The position numbers were made by a program, and so were the translations under genes. Positions 1 through 7,906 of a stretch of DNA of 32,175 nt are shown here, piece after piece. The notes below the pieces were generated by a model. The model made no database searches, was not told where the DNA came from, and was given only the letters and a program-made list of their open reading frames with translations. Source of the DNA: Geodermatophilus obscurus. GTDB taxonomy: Bacteria; Actinomycetota; Actinomycetes; Mycobacteriales; Geodermatophilaceae. The stretch is taken from positions 1 through 32,175 of the forward strand of contig NZ_FRDM01000040.1 of the NCBI RefSeq assembly GCF_900143215.1, given 5' to 3'. Position 1 is the stretch's first letter. The number at the start of each line of letters is the position of its first letter.

Positions 1-88
1 CGGTTCCATTCCGAACCCGGAAGCTAAGCCTCTCAGCGCCGATGGTACTGCTCCGGGAACGGAGTGGGAGAGTAGGACACCGCCGGAC
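1..88 (+). rRNA. rrf: 5S ribosomal RNA, 3' part
   Basis: The first ~88 bases match the 3' two-thirds of a bacterial 5S rRNA: the conserved CCGAACCCGGAAGCTAAG stretch near the start, then the GATGGTACTG segment and the closing GGGAGAGTAGGACACCGCC. The 5' part lies outside the window, so an rRNA operon ends here. The 3' end is estimated from the family pattern and may be off by a few bases. Confidence 0.95.
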
Positions 89-103
89 AACCATTTTCAT
101 GAG

Positions 104-131
104 GGGCCCTCACCACCCGGTGAGGGCCCTT
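104..131 (+). terminator. rRNA operon terminator hairpin
   Basis: An 11-bp perfect stem (arms 104-114 and 119-129, loop ACCC) begins 15 bases after the 5S RNA end. The T tract is short (TT), as is common for high-GC actinobacterial terminators. It most likely ends the rRNA operon. Confidence 0.8.
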
Positions 132-194
132 CATGCACGTCCGCATCGGCAGACCTCGGCGCCCTTCTCGAAGGCAGCCGGCGACAGGCACAGA

Positions 195-236
195 CACCAG
201 GCCCCGGTTCCGCGATCACGGAACCGGGGCCTGGTG
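195..236. terminator. 18-bp-stem hairpin after the ABC permease gene
   Basis: A perfect 18-bp inverted repeat (arms 195-212 and 219-236, loop CGATCA) lies 24 bases beyond the stop of the minus-strand permease gene, between it and the rRNA operon. There is no T tract on either side. The position suggests a terminator for the minus-strand ABC operon that may also back up rRNA termination. Confidence 0.7.
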
Positions 237-260
237 TGCGTGGGTGCGGAGGCTGCCGCG

Positions 261-962
261 TCAGGGGACGACGCGGCGGATGCCGGCGAAGGCGAGCAGG
301 GCCAGGACGGCCGCCAGAGCGAGCGGCAGGCCGACGGCGAGGGTCATCACCGACTGGTCGACGAGCCAGCGGCCGAGGTCGGTCCATGCACGCAGCCAGG
401 TCACGAGGACGGCGGCTCCGCCCAGGACGACGATGCCGCCGATGATGAGGCCCCACACCCCGTTCGGGCCCCAGCGCTTGGTCACCACGCCCATGCCCAC
501 GCCAGCCGCGATGAGCGCCAGCATCGGAGCGCCCGAGACGGCGACCTGCGCGAAGAAGCCGTCGACGTCCAGTGGAGGCGGCGTCCAGAACTGCAGTCCC
601 ACGCCCCAGCCACCCGTCGCCGACTCGACGGCGTCGAGGAGGGCCAGGACGAGGCCGAACCCGAGGGCCATGCCGACGCCGACCAGGCAGGTGCCCAGGA
701 AGTAGCTGCGCCGGCTCAGGCTGATGCCCATCGCGAACGGCATCAGCTGCGTCACCGCCTGGACGAACACGATGAGCACGGTGATGTAGAGGGCCAGGAT
801 GCCGCCGGTGAAGCCGTCCTCCCCCTCGAGGGAGCGGATGTCGACGATCCGCCACACGGCCCAGTTGATGGCGAAGCTGAGGGCTCCGACCATCCAGGGC
901 ACGCCCAGGATGACCATCGGGTGCACCAGCTGCAGGCGGGCCGCGGCCAGGACGCGGTTCAT
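261..962 (-). CDS. ABC transporter permease (YtrA-type operon)
   Basis: This 233-residue, strongly hydrophobic protein has about six membrane segments (roughly residues 18-38, 54-74, 88-110, 137-157, 168-190 and 206-226). It has no recognisable extracellular domain. Its ATG overlaps the TGA of the ATPase gene by four bases (ATGA at 959-962), so the two are translationally coupled and it is the membrane half of that exporter. Systems with a GntR/YtrA regulator, ATPase and permease are known to respond to cell-wall antibiotics or envelope stress in Gram-positive bacteria. The substrate here cannot be read from sequence. The family assignment rests mainly on context and hydropathy. Confidence 0.85.
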   Translation of the reverse strand: MNRVLAAARLQLVHPMVILGVPWMVGALSFAINWAVWRIVDIRSLEGEDGFTGGILALYITVLIVFVQAVTQLMPFAMGISLSRRSYFLGTCLVGVGMALGFGLVLALLDAVESATGGWGVGLQFWTPPPLDVDGFFAQVAVSGAPMLALIAAGVGMGVVTKRWGPNGVWGLIIGGIVVLGGAAVLVTWLRAWTDLGRWLVDQSVMTLAVGLPLALAAVLALLAFAGIRRVVP

Positions 963-1885
963 CGTGAGACCTCCTCGAGGTCGGAACGGGCGGAGGAGCC
1001 GGGTCGGGTGGTCGCCAGGCTCATGGCCACCACCAGCTGTTGGAGCGTGGTCGGCTCCCAGGCCAGTCCGGCGTCGGTGGTGTCGCCACCATCGGAGCCG
1101 CCGGTCAGCCGGACGACCGATCGGCTCTGCCCCGCGAGGGACTCGGTGTGCAGCAGCTCGTGCCGGCCGGCGAAGGCCGCCACCCGGTCGCTCGGGCCGG
1201 TCACGGTGACCGCACTGCCGCGCAGCGACTCGGCGTCCGCGTCGAGCAGGACCCGGCCGCGGTCGATGAGCAGGACCCGCTCGAGCAGGGCCGCGATCTC
1301 CTCGATCAGGTGGGTGGACAGCACCACCGTGCGCGGGTGCTCGGCGTAGTCGGCGAGCAGCCGGTCGTAGAACAGCTGCCGGGCGACGGCGTCCAGGCCC
1401 AGGTAGGGCTCGTCGAACAGCGTGATCGGTGCGCGGGAGGCCAGGCCGATGACGATGCCGACGGCGGAGGTCATGCCCCGGGAGAGCTTCTTGATCGGCC
1501 GCTTGGCCGGCAGGTCGAAGTCGCTCAGCAGGTCGGCGGCGAGGTCGGCGTCCCAGTCCGGGTAGACGAGAGCCGCCGCGTCGAGGGCGTCGCGGACCCG
1601 GAAGTGGTCGGGGTAGCGCTGTCCCTCCTTGACGAAGCAGATCCGGGCCAGGACGCCGTCGTTCTCGTAGGGGGCGCCGCCGAGGACCTCGACCGAGCCG
1701 CTGGTCGGCAGGCGGTGGCCGGTGAGCAGCTGCATCAGCGTGGTCTTGCCGGCCCCGTTGCGGCCGAGCAGCCCGGTGATGCTGTCGCGCTCGATCACCG
1801 TGCTGACGCCGTCCAGGGCGGTGTGCCCCCGGAACCGCATCGTGACGTCGCGGACGGTGGCCGCCGCGGTGGTGGGCGGGGTCAT
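959..1885 (-). CDS. ABC transporter ATP-binding protein
   Basis: This 308-residue ABC ATPase has a Walker A at residues 41-48 (GRNGAGKT), a signature loop reading LSRGM instead of LSGGQ, and a Walker B ITLFDEP followed by a D-loop (LGLD). A switch-type His follows in VVLSTHLIEE. The C-terminal ~80 residues fall outside the core fold. The start is the ATG at 1885, which overlaps the regulator's stop codon (ATGA, 1882-1885). The frame stays open upstream, but that stretch is the regulator gene. With the next gene it should form an exporter powered by ATP at the inner face of the membrane. The variant signature motif occurs in YtrB-like ATPases of GntR-linked operons. Confidence 0.93.
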   Translation of the reverse strand: MTPPTTAAATVRDVTMRFRGHTALDGVSTVIERDSITGLLGRNGAGKTTLMQLLTGHRLPTSGSVEVLGGAPYENDGVLARICFVKEGQRYPDHFRVRDALDAAALVYPDWDADLAADLLSDFDLPAKRPIKKLSRGMTSAVGIVIGLASRAPITLFDEPYLGLDAVARQLFYDRLLADYAEHPRTVVLSTHLIEEIAALLERVLLIDRGRVLLDADAESLRGSAVTVTGPSDRVAAFAGRHELLHTESLAGQSRSVVRLTGGSDGGDTTDAGLAWEPTTLQQLVVAMSLATTRPGSSARSDLEEVSR

Positions 1886-2244
1886 CGCTGCTCCTCCCAG
1901 CTGCCGATCATGGCGGTGAGCTCGTGGACGGAGATGCCGAGCTTGCGGGCCTCGGCCATCAGGGGACTGACGTACTGGTCGGCGAACTCGCTGCGCCGGC
2001 GCTTGAGCAGCTGTTCGCGGGCGCCGGTGGCGACGAACATCCCGACTCCTCGTCTCTTGTAGAGGACCCCGTCGGCCACCAGCTGGTTCAGTCCCTTGGC
2101 GGCGGTGGCGGGGTTGATGCGGTGGAAGGCGGCCAGCTCGTTGGTGGAGGGGGCCTGGGTCTCCTCGGCCAGGGAGCCGTCGACGATCGCGTTCTCGATG
2201 TCGGCGGCCACCTGCCGGAAGATCGGGCCGGCGTCCTCGTTCAC
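1882..2244 (-). CDS. GntR family regulator, YtrA subfamily
   Basis: This short (120-residue) regulator has an N-terminal winged helix (about residues 7-75, with [21 protein letters not shown] as recognition region) and only a ~45-residue helical tail. That layout defines the YtrA subfamily, whose members sit at the head of ABC-transporter operons and repress them. It is first in a three-gene operon with four-base overlaps to the ATPase. The GTG at 2244 is the start in this frame. There is no good Shine-Dalgarno before it, so the message may be nearly leaderless. A 24-bp palindrome centred 50 bases upstream is the probable autoregulatory operator. The inducer is unknown. Confidence 0.9.
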   Translation of the reverse strand: MNEDAGPIFRQVAADIENAIVDGSLAEETQAPSTNELAAFHRINPATAAKGLNQLVADGVLYKRRGVGMFVATGAREQLLKRRRSEFADQYVSPLMAEARKLGISVHELTAMIGSWEEQR

Positions 2245-2283
2245 GGCGCGTGCCCATCGGCACCAGGAGCCTCGTGGTTCCTG

Positions 2284-2307
2284 GGTTTATTACTCATGTA
2301 ATGAACC
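2284..2307 (-). promoter_or_regulatory. Palindromic operator of the GntR/YtrA regulator
   Basis: The plus-strand arms GGTTTATTAC (2284-2293) and GTAATGAACC (2298-2307) flank TCAT and match as an inverted repeat at 9 of 10 positions. It is a conspicuous AT-rich island in GC-rich DNA, 40 bases before the regulator start. The TAATAA within it could double as a -10 element. GntR/YtrA proteins bind such palindromes. That this one is the operator is inferred from position and symmetry. Confidence 0.75.
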
Positions 2308-2421
2308 GTAGAGGCTTGCGGTTCGCCGGCGCAAGCCCTGCCGTCCGGCGTCGCGCGACGTCACGGTTCCCCGACCCCGTTACCGTCCGGGTCCGCCGAC
2401 GGGCCGGGCGCGCCCGCCTGG

Positions 2422-2628
2422 TTGCCGCCGGCGGCTCCGCGGGCGTGCGCATCCACCGTGCACCTTCCCGCCGGCACCCGCCCGCCCCAGCAGCCGGTCG
2501 CCACGGGGGAGGACGCCGTCCGGCTCCCGTGGCCCGGCGGGTGGACGGCGACCGCCCGGGGCGCCCAGCTGCACCGGGTGACCGGCGCGCTGACCGCCCT
2601 GACCGAGCGCGGACAGGAGACGGCGTGA
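2422..2628 (+). pseudogene. Orphan C-terminal gene remnant upstream of allantoinase
   Basis: A 68-residue frame ends in a TGA that overlaps the GTG of the allantoinase gene (GTGA, 2625-2628), preceded by GGACAGGAG. That junction is typical of two real coupled genes. The readable part (from about 2457) has a plausible C-terminal composition, but no family could be recognised. No convincing start or longer upstream frame exists before 2422. The most economical reading is the tail of a purine-catabolism gene whose front was deleted together with the damage seen in allantoinase. It could instead be a chance frame in GC-rich DNA. Confidence 0.35.
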
Positions 2629-3235
2629 CGCTCGTGGTCCGCGCCCGCCGGGTGCTGCTCCCCGACGGCGAGCGTGCGGCCACGGTGCACACCGCGGACG
2701 GCCGGATCACCGCGGGCACCGGCTTCGACGACGCCCCCACCGGCGCGGTCACCCTCGCCGACGACGAGGTGCTGCTGCCGGGACTGGTCGACAGCCACGT
2801 GCACGTCAACGAGCCCGGGCGCACCGAGTGGGAGGGCTTCGCGAGCGCGACCCGGGCGGCGGCGGGCGGCGTCACCACGGTCGTGGACATGCCGCTCAAC
2901 TCGATCCCGCCGACGACGACCGTCCATGCGCTGCAGGCGAAGCAGCGGGCCGCCGAGGGGCAGGTCGCCGTCGACGTCGCCTTCTGGGGCGGGGCGGTCC
3001 CGGCAACCTCGACCAGCTGCGGCCGCCGACGTCATCGCCGCCGCGCCCCGCCCGAGGGGGCCGGCTACCCGGCCTTCCTCGCCTCGCGGCCACCGGCCGC
3101 GGAGGAGACGGCGATCGGCCGGCTGGTGGCCGCCGCCCGCGACACCGGCGGGCGGGCGCACGTCGTCCACCTCGCCGACGCCGCCGGCTGCTCAGCCGGG
3201 GAGGCCGCTGACGACGGCGATGGCCCCCGCAGGTC
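2625..3235 (+). pseudogene. allB: Allantoinase, frameshifted and truncated
   Basis: The first ~125 codons read cleanly as an allantoinase of the cyclic amidohydrolase family: [19 protein letters not shown] carries the first metal-binding HxH, followed by [17 protein letters not shown]. Near 3003 one G is missing, so [11 protein letters not shown] continues in another frame. About 60 codons are then lost before [11 protein letters not shown] near 3031. A second shift in the G run at 3055-3060 returns to the first frame for [15 protein letters not shown] through HVVHL (to about 3185). After that homology stops, so the C-terminal half with the remaining metal ligands is absent. The product cannot be active. 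Intact allantoinase would convert allantoin to allantoate, the substrate of the next gene. Confidence 0.85.
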
Positions 3236-3348
3236 GTCGGTGGGTCCGGACACGGGACCTCCTGCGCACGGTTCCCGGACACCGGCCGCCCCATACACCC
3301 CGTGCCACAGTGACCCCGCGCGACCCTGCGATCCCGGCGAGGAGCCCG

Positions 3349-4500
3349 ATGAGCGACCCCACCCGCCTGCCCGACCTGGCCAGCCGCGCGCTGGGCGGGG
3401 CGGTCCTCGCGGCCAACGACGAGTCCTTCGCCGCGAAGGAGAACCTCGTGCTGCCGCACCCGCCGCAGGCGCTGCCCGGCTTCGGCCACCGCGGCAAGGA
3501 GTACGACGGCTGGGAGACCCGGCGCCGCCGCTCCCCGGGGTCGGACTGGGCGATCGTCCGGCTCGGCGTGCCGGGGATCGTCGCGGCGGTCGTCGTCGAC
3601 ACCGCGCACTGCACCGGCAACCACCCCGCTCGAGCCTCCCTCGAGGGTGCCTCGGTCGAGGGCCACCCCACCGTCGCCGAGCTGGAGCGCGCCGACTGGC
3701 GGCCGCTGGTGCCGCTGTCGGACCTCGCCGGCGACAGCGCCCACACCTTCCCGGTCGACTCGACCCGGCGGATCACCCACGTGCGGCTGACCATCGCCCC
3801 CGACGGTGGCGTCGCACGGCTGCGGGTGCACGGCACCGCGGTCCCCGACCCGCGCCTGGTCGACGCCGGCCCGTTCGACCTCGCCGCGCTGGAGAACGGC
3901 GGGCGGGTGACCGGGGTGAGCGACGAGTTCTACGGCCGCCCGGTGCAGCTGGTGTCCCCCGGCCTGGCCCGGTCGATGGGCGAGGGGTGGGAGACCCGGC
4001 GGCGGCGCGGCGAGGGCAACGACTGGGTGGAGCTCGCCCTGGCCTGCGAGGGCGTCGTCACCCTGGCCGAGCTGGACACCTCCTGGTTCCTCGGCAACGC
4101 GCCCGGGTCGGCGTCGCTCACCGGCAGCGGCCCCGACGGCGAGGTCGTCGTCCTGCCCCGGACCCGGCTGCAGCCCGACACCCGGCACCGGTTCGTGCTC
4201 GACGGCGGGCCGGCGGTGGACCGGGTGCGGCTGGACGTCCTCCCTGACGGGGGCATGGCCCGGCTGCGGCTGTGGGGCCGGCCGACCGCCGCGGGCCGCG
4301 AGGCGCTGGGACGGCGCTGGTTCGACGCGCTGCCCGACGTCCAGGCGCTGGAGGTGCTGCAGTCGGCGGGGGTGGCACCGGCCGAGGCCGGCCGGCTGGT
4401 CGGTGCCCGCCCGCTCGGCACGGGTCTGCCCCCGGCGCTGGCCCGGCTGGTCCTCGGTCGGGAGGACCGGACCGTCCAGGAAGCGGGGGGACGTCGCTAG
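3349..4500 (+). CDS. alc: Allantoicase
   Basis: This 383-residue allantoicase (EC 3.5.3.4) hydrolyses allantoate to (S)-ureidoglycolate and urea. It shows the two tandem jelly-roll repeats of the family, each marked by the same motif: [12 protein letters not shown] near residue 48 and [17 protein letters not shown] near residue 211. The early ENLVLPHPP segment and [10 protein letters not shown] are also typical. The start ATG at 3349 follows GGCGAGGAG at a good distance. The last ~60 residues extend past the second repeat, as in other actinobacterial forms. It appears intact although the allantoinase gene just upstream is broken, so it must use allantoate from another allantoinase or from outside the cell, or be a relic. 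Confidence 0.95.
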   Translation: MSDPTRLPDLASRALGGAVLAANDESFAAKENLVLPHPPQALPGFGHRGKEYDGWETRRRRSPGSDWAIVRLGVPGIVAAVVVDTAHCTGNHPARASLEGASVEGHPTVAELERADWRPLVPLSDLAGDSAHTFPVDSTRRITHVRLTIAPDGGVARLRVHGTAVPDPRLVDAGPFDLAALENGGRVTGVSDEFYGRPVQLVSPGLARSMGEGWETRRRRGEGNDWVELALACEGVVTLAELDTSWFLGNAPGSASLTGSGPDGEVVVLPRTRLQPDTRHRFVLDGGPAVDRVRLDVLPDGGMARLRLWGRPTAAGREALGRRWFDALPDVQALEVLQSAGVAPAEAGRLVGARPLGTGLPPALARLVLGREDRTVQEAGGRR

Positions 4501-4510
4501 GGTCGGCCGC

Positions 4511-4807
4511 GTGCCGCCTCGCCGCCTGCACCTGCTGGCCGCCGCAGCCGTCCCGGGCCTCCTGCTGACCGCGTGCGGCTCGTCGATCGAGCAGACCGAG
4601 CTCGAGGCGCAGGTGACCGGCGCCCTGGCGGTCCGGGCCGGCACCACGGCCGAGGTGTCCTGCCCCGGCGACCTCGACGCCGAGGTGGGTGTCACCACCG
4701 AGTGCCGCGCGGTCGACCCGGACACCGGCGAGGTGACCAGGTGGCGGGTCGTCGTCACCTCGGTCGAGCACGACATGGCCGAGTTCGACATCGCGCGCGT
4801 CGGATAG
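4511..4807 (+). CDS. Small DUF4333-type lipoprotein
   Basis: A 98-residue exported protein. A short basic start and hydrophobic stretch lead to the lipobox LLTAC, with the lipidated Cys at residue 22. The mature part has two more cysteines about 15 residues apart (VSCPGDL and TECRAVD), likely a disulfide, in the pattern of DUF4333 domains common in actinobacterial lipoproteins. The GTG at 4511 begins 10 bases after allantoicase and probably shares its transcript. Function unknown. The domain name rests on the CP...VG...ECR pattern and is moderately certain. Confidence 0.8.
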   Translation: MPPRRLHLLAAAAVPGLLLTACGSSIEQTELEAQVTGALAVRAGTTAEVSCPGDLDAEVGVTTECRAVDPDTGEVTRWRVVVTSVEHDMAEFDIARVG

Positions 4808-4814
4808 CGGCCGG

Positions 4815-5309
4815 GTGACCGCCTACACGGCCGAGCCGTGGGGGGACCTCTACGTCGCCATGGCCGGAGCCGCCGCGGCGCTGCTGGGCCTGCTGTTCGT
4901 CGCGGTCTCGATCAACCTCGAGCAGGTGCTGCGCAACGCCCACCTGCCGCTGCGCGCGGGCGAGACGCTGGGGGTGCTGGTGGTCCTCCTGGTCACGGCG
5001 GTCCTCGTGCTCGTCCCCGGTCAGACCCGGACGGCGCTCGGGGTCGAGCTCGCCATCACCGGCCTCGTCCTCCTCGGTCTCGACGGGTGGTTGCGGACGC
5101 GGCAGCCCCGGTCCCGCACCGCGCCGGCGTACACCGTCGTCGTCCCCGTGGTGATCGTGGGGCTGACCGGCGCACCACTGGTCGTCGCCGGGGGGAGCCT
5201 GGTCGCCGGAGCCGGCGGCGGGCTCTACTGGACGGTGCCCGCGCTGCTCGCCGGCTTCGCCGGTGCGGTGGTCAACGCCTGGGTCCTGCTCGTCGAGATC
5301 CTGCGCTGA
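4815..5309 (+). CDS. Hypothetical membrane protein
   Basis: A 164-residue protein with about five membrane segments (near residues 14-32, 50-68, 74-90, 106-124 and 135-160). The N-terminal part AAALLGLLFVAVSINLEQVL is reminiscent of small actinobacterial membrane proteins of unknown role. The GTG at 4815 lies seven bases after the lipoprotein stop, so the two are probably co-transcribed. No catalytic motif or named domain is recognised. Confidence 0.8.
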   Translation: MTAYTAEPWGDLYVAMAGAAAALLGLLFVAVSINLEQVLRNAHLPLRAGETLGVLVVLLVTAVLVLVPGQTRTALGVELAITGLVLLGLDGWLRTRQPRSRTAPAYTVVVPVVIVGLTGAPLVVAGGSLVAGAGGGLYWTVPALLAGFAGAVVNAWVLLVEILR

Positions 5310-5337
5310 CACCGGCACGGAACACCGGGCGGGCAGG

Positions 5338-6720
5338 ATGCGGTCCGTGGAGACCACCGCGGACCTGCTGGTGCACGATGCCGAGCTGCTGGCCACCGTC
5401 GACGACGCCCGACGCGAGATCCCCGGCGGCTGGGTGGCGGTCACCGACGGGGCGGTGACCGGGGTGGGCGGCCCGGGCGACCCCGCGCCGGCCGCCGTCC
5501 GCAGGGTGGACGCGCGCGGCTGCCTGGTGACGCCGGGGCTGGTGAACACCCACCACCACCTGTACCAGAACCTCACCCGCGCCTTCGCCCCCGCGCTGAC
5601 CGGCGGCCTGTTCGAGTGGCTGGTCACCCTCTACCCGCTGTGGGCGCGGCTGGACGAGGAGGCCGCCTCCGTCAGCGCCTACGTCGGGCTCACCGAGCTG
5701 GCGCTGTCGGGCTGCACCACCTCGACCGACCACCTCTACGTGCACCCGCGCGGCGGTGGCGACCTGATCTCGGCGGAGGTCGCCGCCGCCCGCGAGCTCG
5801 GTGTGCGCTTCTCCCCCACCCGGGGCTCGATGTCGCTGTCGGTGGAGGACGGTGGCCTGCCGCCGGCCTCCGTCGTCCAGGACGACGACGAGATCCTGGC
5901 CGACTCGAAGCGCCTGGTGGACGCCCACCACGACCGCTCACCGCACGCCATGATCCGCATCGCGCTCGCGCCCTGCTCGCCGTTCAGCGTCTCGCCGGCC
6001 CTCATGCGCCGCACCGCGGAGCTCGCCGAGGACCTCGACGTCCGGCTGCACACCCACCTGTGCGAGACGCAGGACGAGGACGCCTTCTGCCTGGCCACCT
6101 TCGGCCGCCGCCCGGTCGACCACCTCGCCGACGTCGGCTGGCTGTCCGACCGGGTGTGGCTGGCGCACGTGGTGTGGCCCTCGGCCGACGAGGTGACGCG
6201 GCTGGGCGCGGCGCGGGTCGGGGCGGCGCACTGCCCGTCGTCCAACATGGTGCTGGGCAGCGGGCTGGCGCCGGTGGCCGAGCTGCGCGCGGCCGGGGTG
6301 CCGGTCGGGCTGGGCGTGGACGGGTCGTCGTCGGCGGACTCCGCGTCGCTGTGGCTGGAGGCCCGGACGGCGATGCTGCAGGGCAAGCTGCGGCAGGGCG
6401 CGGGCGCGATGTCGGCCCGCGACGCGCTGGAGATGGCCACCCGCGGCGGTGCGGCCTGCCTGGGGCGCAGCGGTGAGATCGGCGAGCTGTCGGTGGGCGC
6501 GTGCGGGGACCTCGCGGTCTGGTCGCTGGAGGGCCCGGCGTTCGCCGGCGCGCTGTCCGATCCGGTCGAGGCGTGGCTGCGCTGCGGCCCGGTCGCCGCG
6601 CGGCACACCGTCGTCGCCGGGCGGTTCGTCGTCGAGGACGGCGTCCCGGTGCACCCCGGCCTCGACGAGCGGCTCGCCGTCCACCGCGGGTTGTCGGAGC
6701 GGATGCAGGCCGCGCCGTAG
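5338..6720 (+). CDS. 8-oxoguanine deaminase (amidohydrolase)
   Basis: This 460-residue amidohydrolase-superfamily enzyme has the metal-binding THHHLYQNLTRAF at residues 71-83, a second ligand region LHTHLCETQDED, then WLAHVVW and the terminal Asp in GVDGSSSADS. This set is characteristic of the 8-oxoguanine deaminase / hydroxyatrazine-hydrolase subgroup. 8-oxoguanine deaminase (EC 3.5.4.32) converts 8-oxoguanine to urate plus ammonia, feeding urate breakdown, which fits the neighbouring allantoicase. The chosen ATG at 5338 follows GGGCAGG. The frame is open further upstream but only inside the previous gene. A guanine- or triazine-deaminase activity cannot be excluded from sequence alone. Confidence 0.88.
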   Translation: MRSVETTADLLVHDAELLATVDDARREIPGGWVAVTDGAVTGVGGPGDPAPAAVRRVDARGCLVTPGLVNTHHHLYQNLTRAFAPALTGGLFEWLVTLYPLWARLDEEAASVSAYVGLTELALSGCTTSTDHLYVHPRGGGDLISAEVAAARELGVRFSPTRGSMSLSVEDGGLPPASVVQDDDEILADSKRLVDAHHDRSPHAMIRIALAPCSPFSVSPALMRRTAELAEDLDVRLHTHLCETQDEDAFCLATFGRRPVDHLADVGWLSDRVWLAHVVWPSADEVTRLGAARVGAAHCPSSNMVLGSGLAPVAELRAAGVPVGLGVDGSSSADSASLWLEARTAMLQGKLRQGAGAMSARDALEMATRGGAACLGRSGEIGELSVGACGDLAVWSLEGPAFAGALSDPVEAWLRCGPVAARHTVVAGRFVVEDGVPVHPGLDERLAVHRGLSERMQAAP

Positions 6721-6755
6721 CTGCGGCCGTCTCCGCGGACACGACCGTCAGCTAC
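6717..6755. terminator. Bidirectional terminator between convergent genes
   Basis: The arms GTAGCTG (6717-6723) and CAGCTAC (6749-6755) pair perfectly, and the stem continues imperfectly inward (CGGCCGT against ACGGTCGT). Each arm contains the TAG stop of one gene: 8-oxoguanine deaminase on plus, egtE on minus. The placement between converging genes suggests a shared terminator. Confidence 0.55.
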
Positions 6756-7891
6756 AGGGCGGTGGCGAGGGCCTCGAGGTCGTCGAGCGTGGCGTCCACG
6801 TGCGGCGAGACGCGCAGCACCGGCCCGGTCATCTCGCCCGGCGCCCGCTGCGGCCCGATCGCGGTGGTGACGATGCCCTGCTCGGCCAGCAGCCGGGCCC
6901 GGGTGGACACGACGTCGACGCCGTCCGGCGGGCGCAGCGTCGTGGTGGCGGTCGGCTCGTCGAGCGGCTCGACCACCCGCCAGCCGGCGGCGCCGTCGAG
7001 CACCTCGCGGCCGGCCCGGCCGAGCGCGGCCAGCCGCTCCCGCACGCGGAGCGGCCCCGCGGCGAGGTGCTCGCCGACGGCCAGCACCAGCCCGACCCGG
7101 CCGGCCACGTGCGCCTCCCCGGACTCGAAGGCGCGCAGCGGCGGGACGTCGTCCGGCGCGGTCAGCAGCGGGGTGAGCTCGGCGGCGACCGCGGGCCGCA
7201 CGCACAGCACACCCACCCCGCGCGGCCCGGTCAGCCACTTGCGGGACGTCGAGTAGACGACGTCGGCGCCGAGGTCGGTGTCGACGTGGCCCAGGGACTG
7301 GGCGGCGTCGAGCACCAGCGGCACTCCGGCCTCCCGGCACAGGACGGCGACCTCGGCGGCCGGCTGCACCGTGCCCCGGTGGCTGGCGACGTGCGTCAGG
7401 TGCACCACGCGCGGCGGGTCGGTGGCCAGCAGCCGGGCCACGGCGTCGAGGTCGGCCCGCCCCAGGTCGTCCACCGGCAGCGCCTCGACCGCCAGCCCCG
7501 CGGCGCGCAGCTGGGCGGCGTTCGGGGCGTACTCGCCGGGCAGGCAGGCCACCCGCGTCCCGGCCGGCAGCCGCCACCCGGCGAGCAGGGCGGCCAGCGC
7601 GGCCTGCGCGGACTCGACGAACACGACGTCCGCGGCGGCCATCCCGGCCAGCCCGCCGATCACCGACCGGCCCTGCTGCAGCAGGTCCTCGGCGGTCGCC
7701 TCGGCCACGTACCCGCCCAGTTCCGCCTCGTGCCGGGCGTGGTGGGCGACGGCCTCGAGCACCCGGGAGCTCTGCCGGCTGCACGCGGCGCTGTCCAGGT
7801 GCCGGCCCGCCGGGCGGGGCCGGGCCGAGCGCCACGCGGCGCCGAGGTCCCCGTGGACGAGGGCGGTTGCCGGCGCAGTCACGCCCCTCAC
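6752..7891 (-). CDS. egtE: Ergothioneine biosynthesis PLP-dependent C-S lyase EgtE
   Basis: This 379-residue class V aminotransferase-fold enzyme has a PLP Asp in VLDAAQS (residue 195) and the Schiff-base Lys218 in STSRKWLTGPRG. EgtE cleaves hercynylcysteine sulfoxide to ergothioneine, the last step of the pathway. The assignment to EgtE over other cysteine desulfurase-like enzymes relies on the egtABCD operon 3 kb upstream on the same strand and on the HLDSAACSRQS start region. It begins 16 bases after the anti-sigma gene and so is probably read from the sigma-factor operon. The GTG at 7891 is used here; the GTG at 7882 is an equal alternative. The gene is intact. Confidence 0.88.
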   Translation of the reverse strand: MRGVTAPATALVHGDLGAAWRSARPRPAGRHLDSAACSRQSSRVLEAVAHHARHEAELGGYVAEATAEDLLQQGRSVIGGLAGMAAADVVFVESAQAALAALLAGWRLPAGTRVACLPGEYAPNAAQLRAAGLAVEALPVDDLGRADLDAVARLLATDPPRVVHLTHVASHRGTVQPAAEVAVLCREAGVPLVLDAAQSLGHVDTDLGADVVYSTSRKWLTGPRGVGVLCVRPAVAAELTPLLTAPDDVPPLRAFESGEAHVAGRVGLVLAVGEHLAAGPLRVRERLAALGRAGREVLDGAAGWRVVEPLDEPTATTTLRPPDGVDVVSTRARLLAEQGIVTTAIGPQRAPGEMTGPVLRVSPHVDATLDDLEALATAL

Positions 7892-7906
7892 GGTAGAAGA
7901 GGCGGC

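Noticed and set aside
42..1349. Plus-strand frame of 435 codons over the ABC genes
   Set aside because: It overlaps 5S rRNA and lies antisense to well-supported ABC permease and ATPase genes; no motif.
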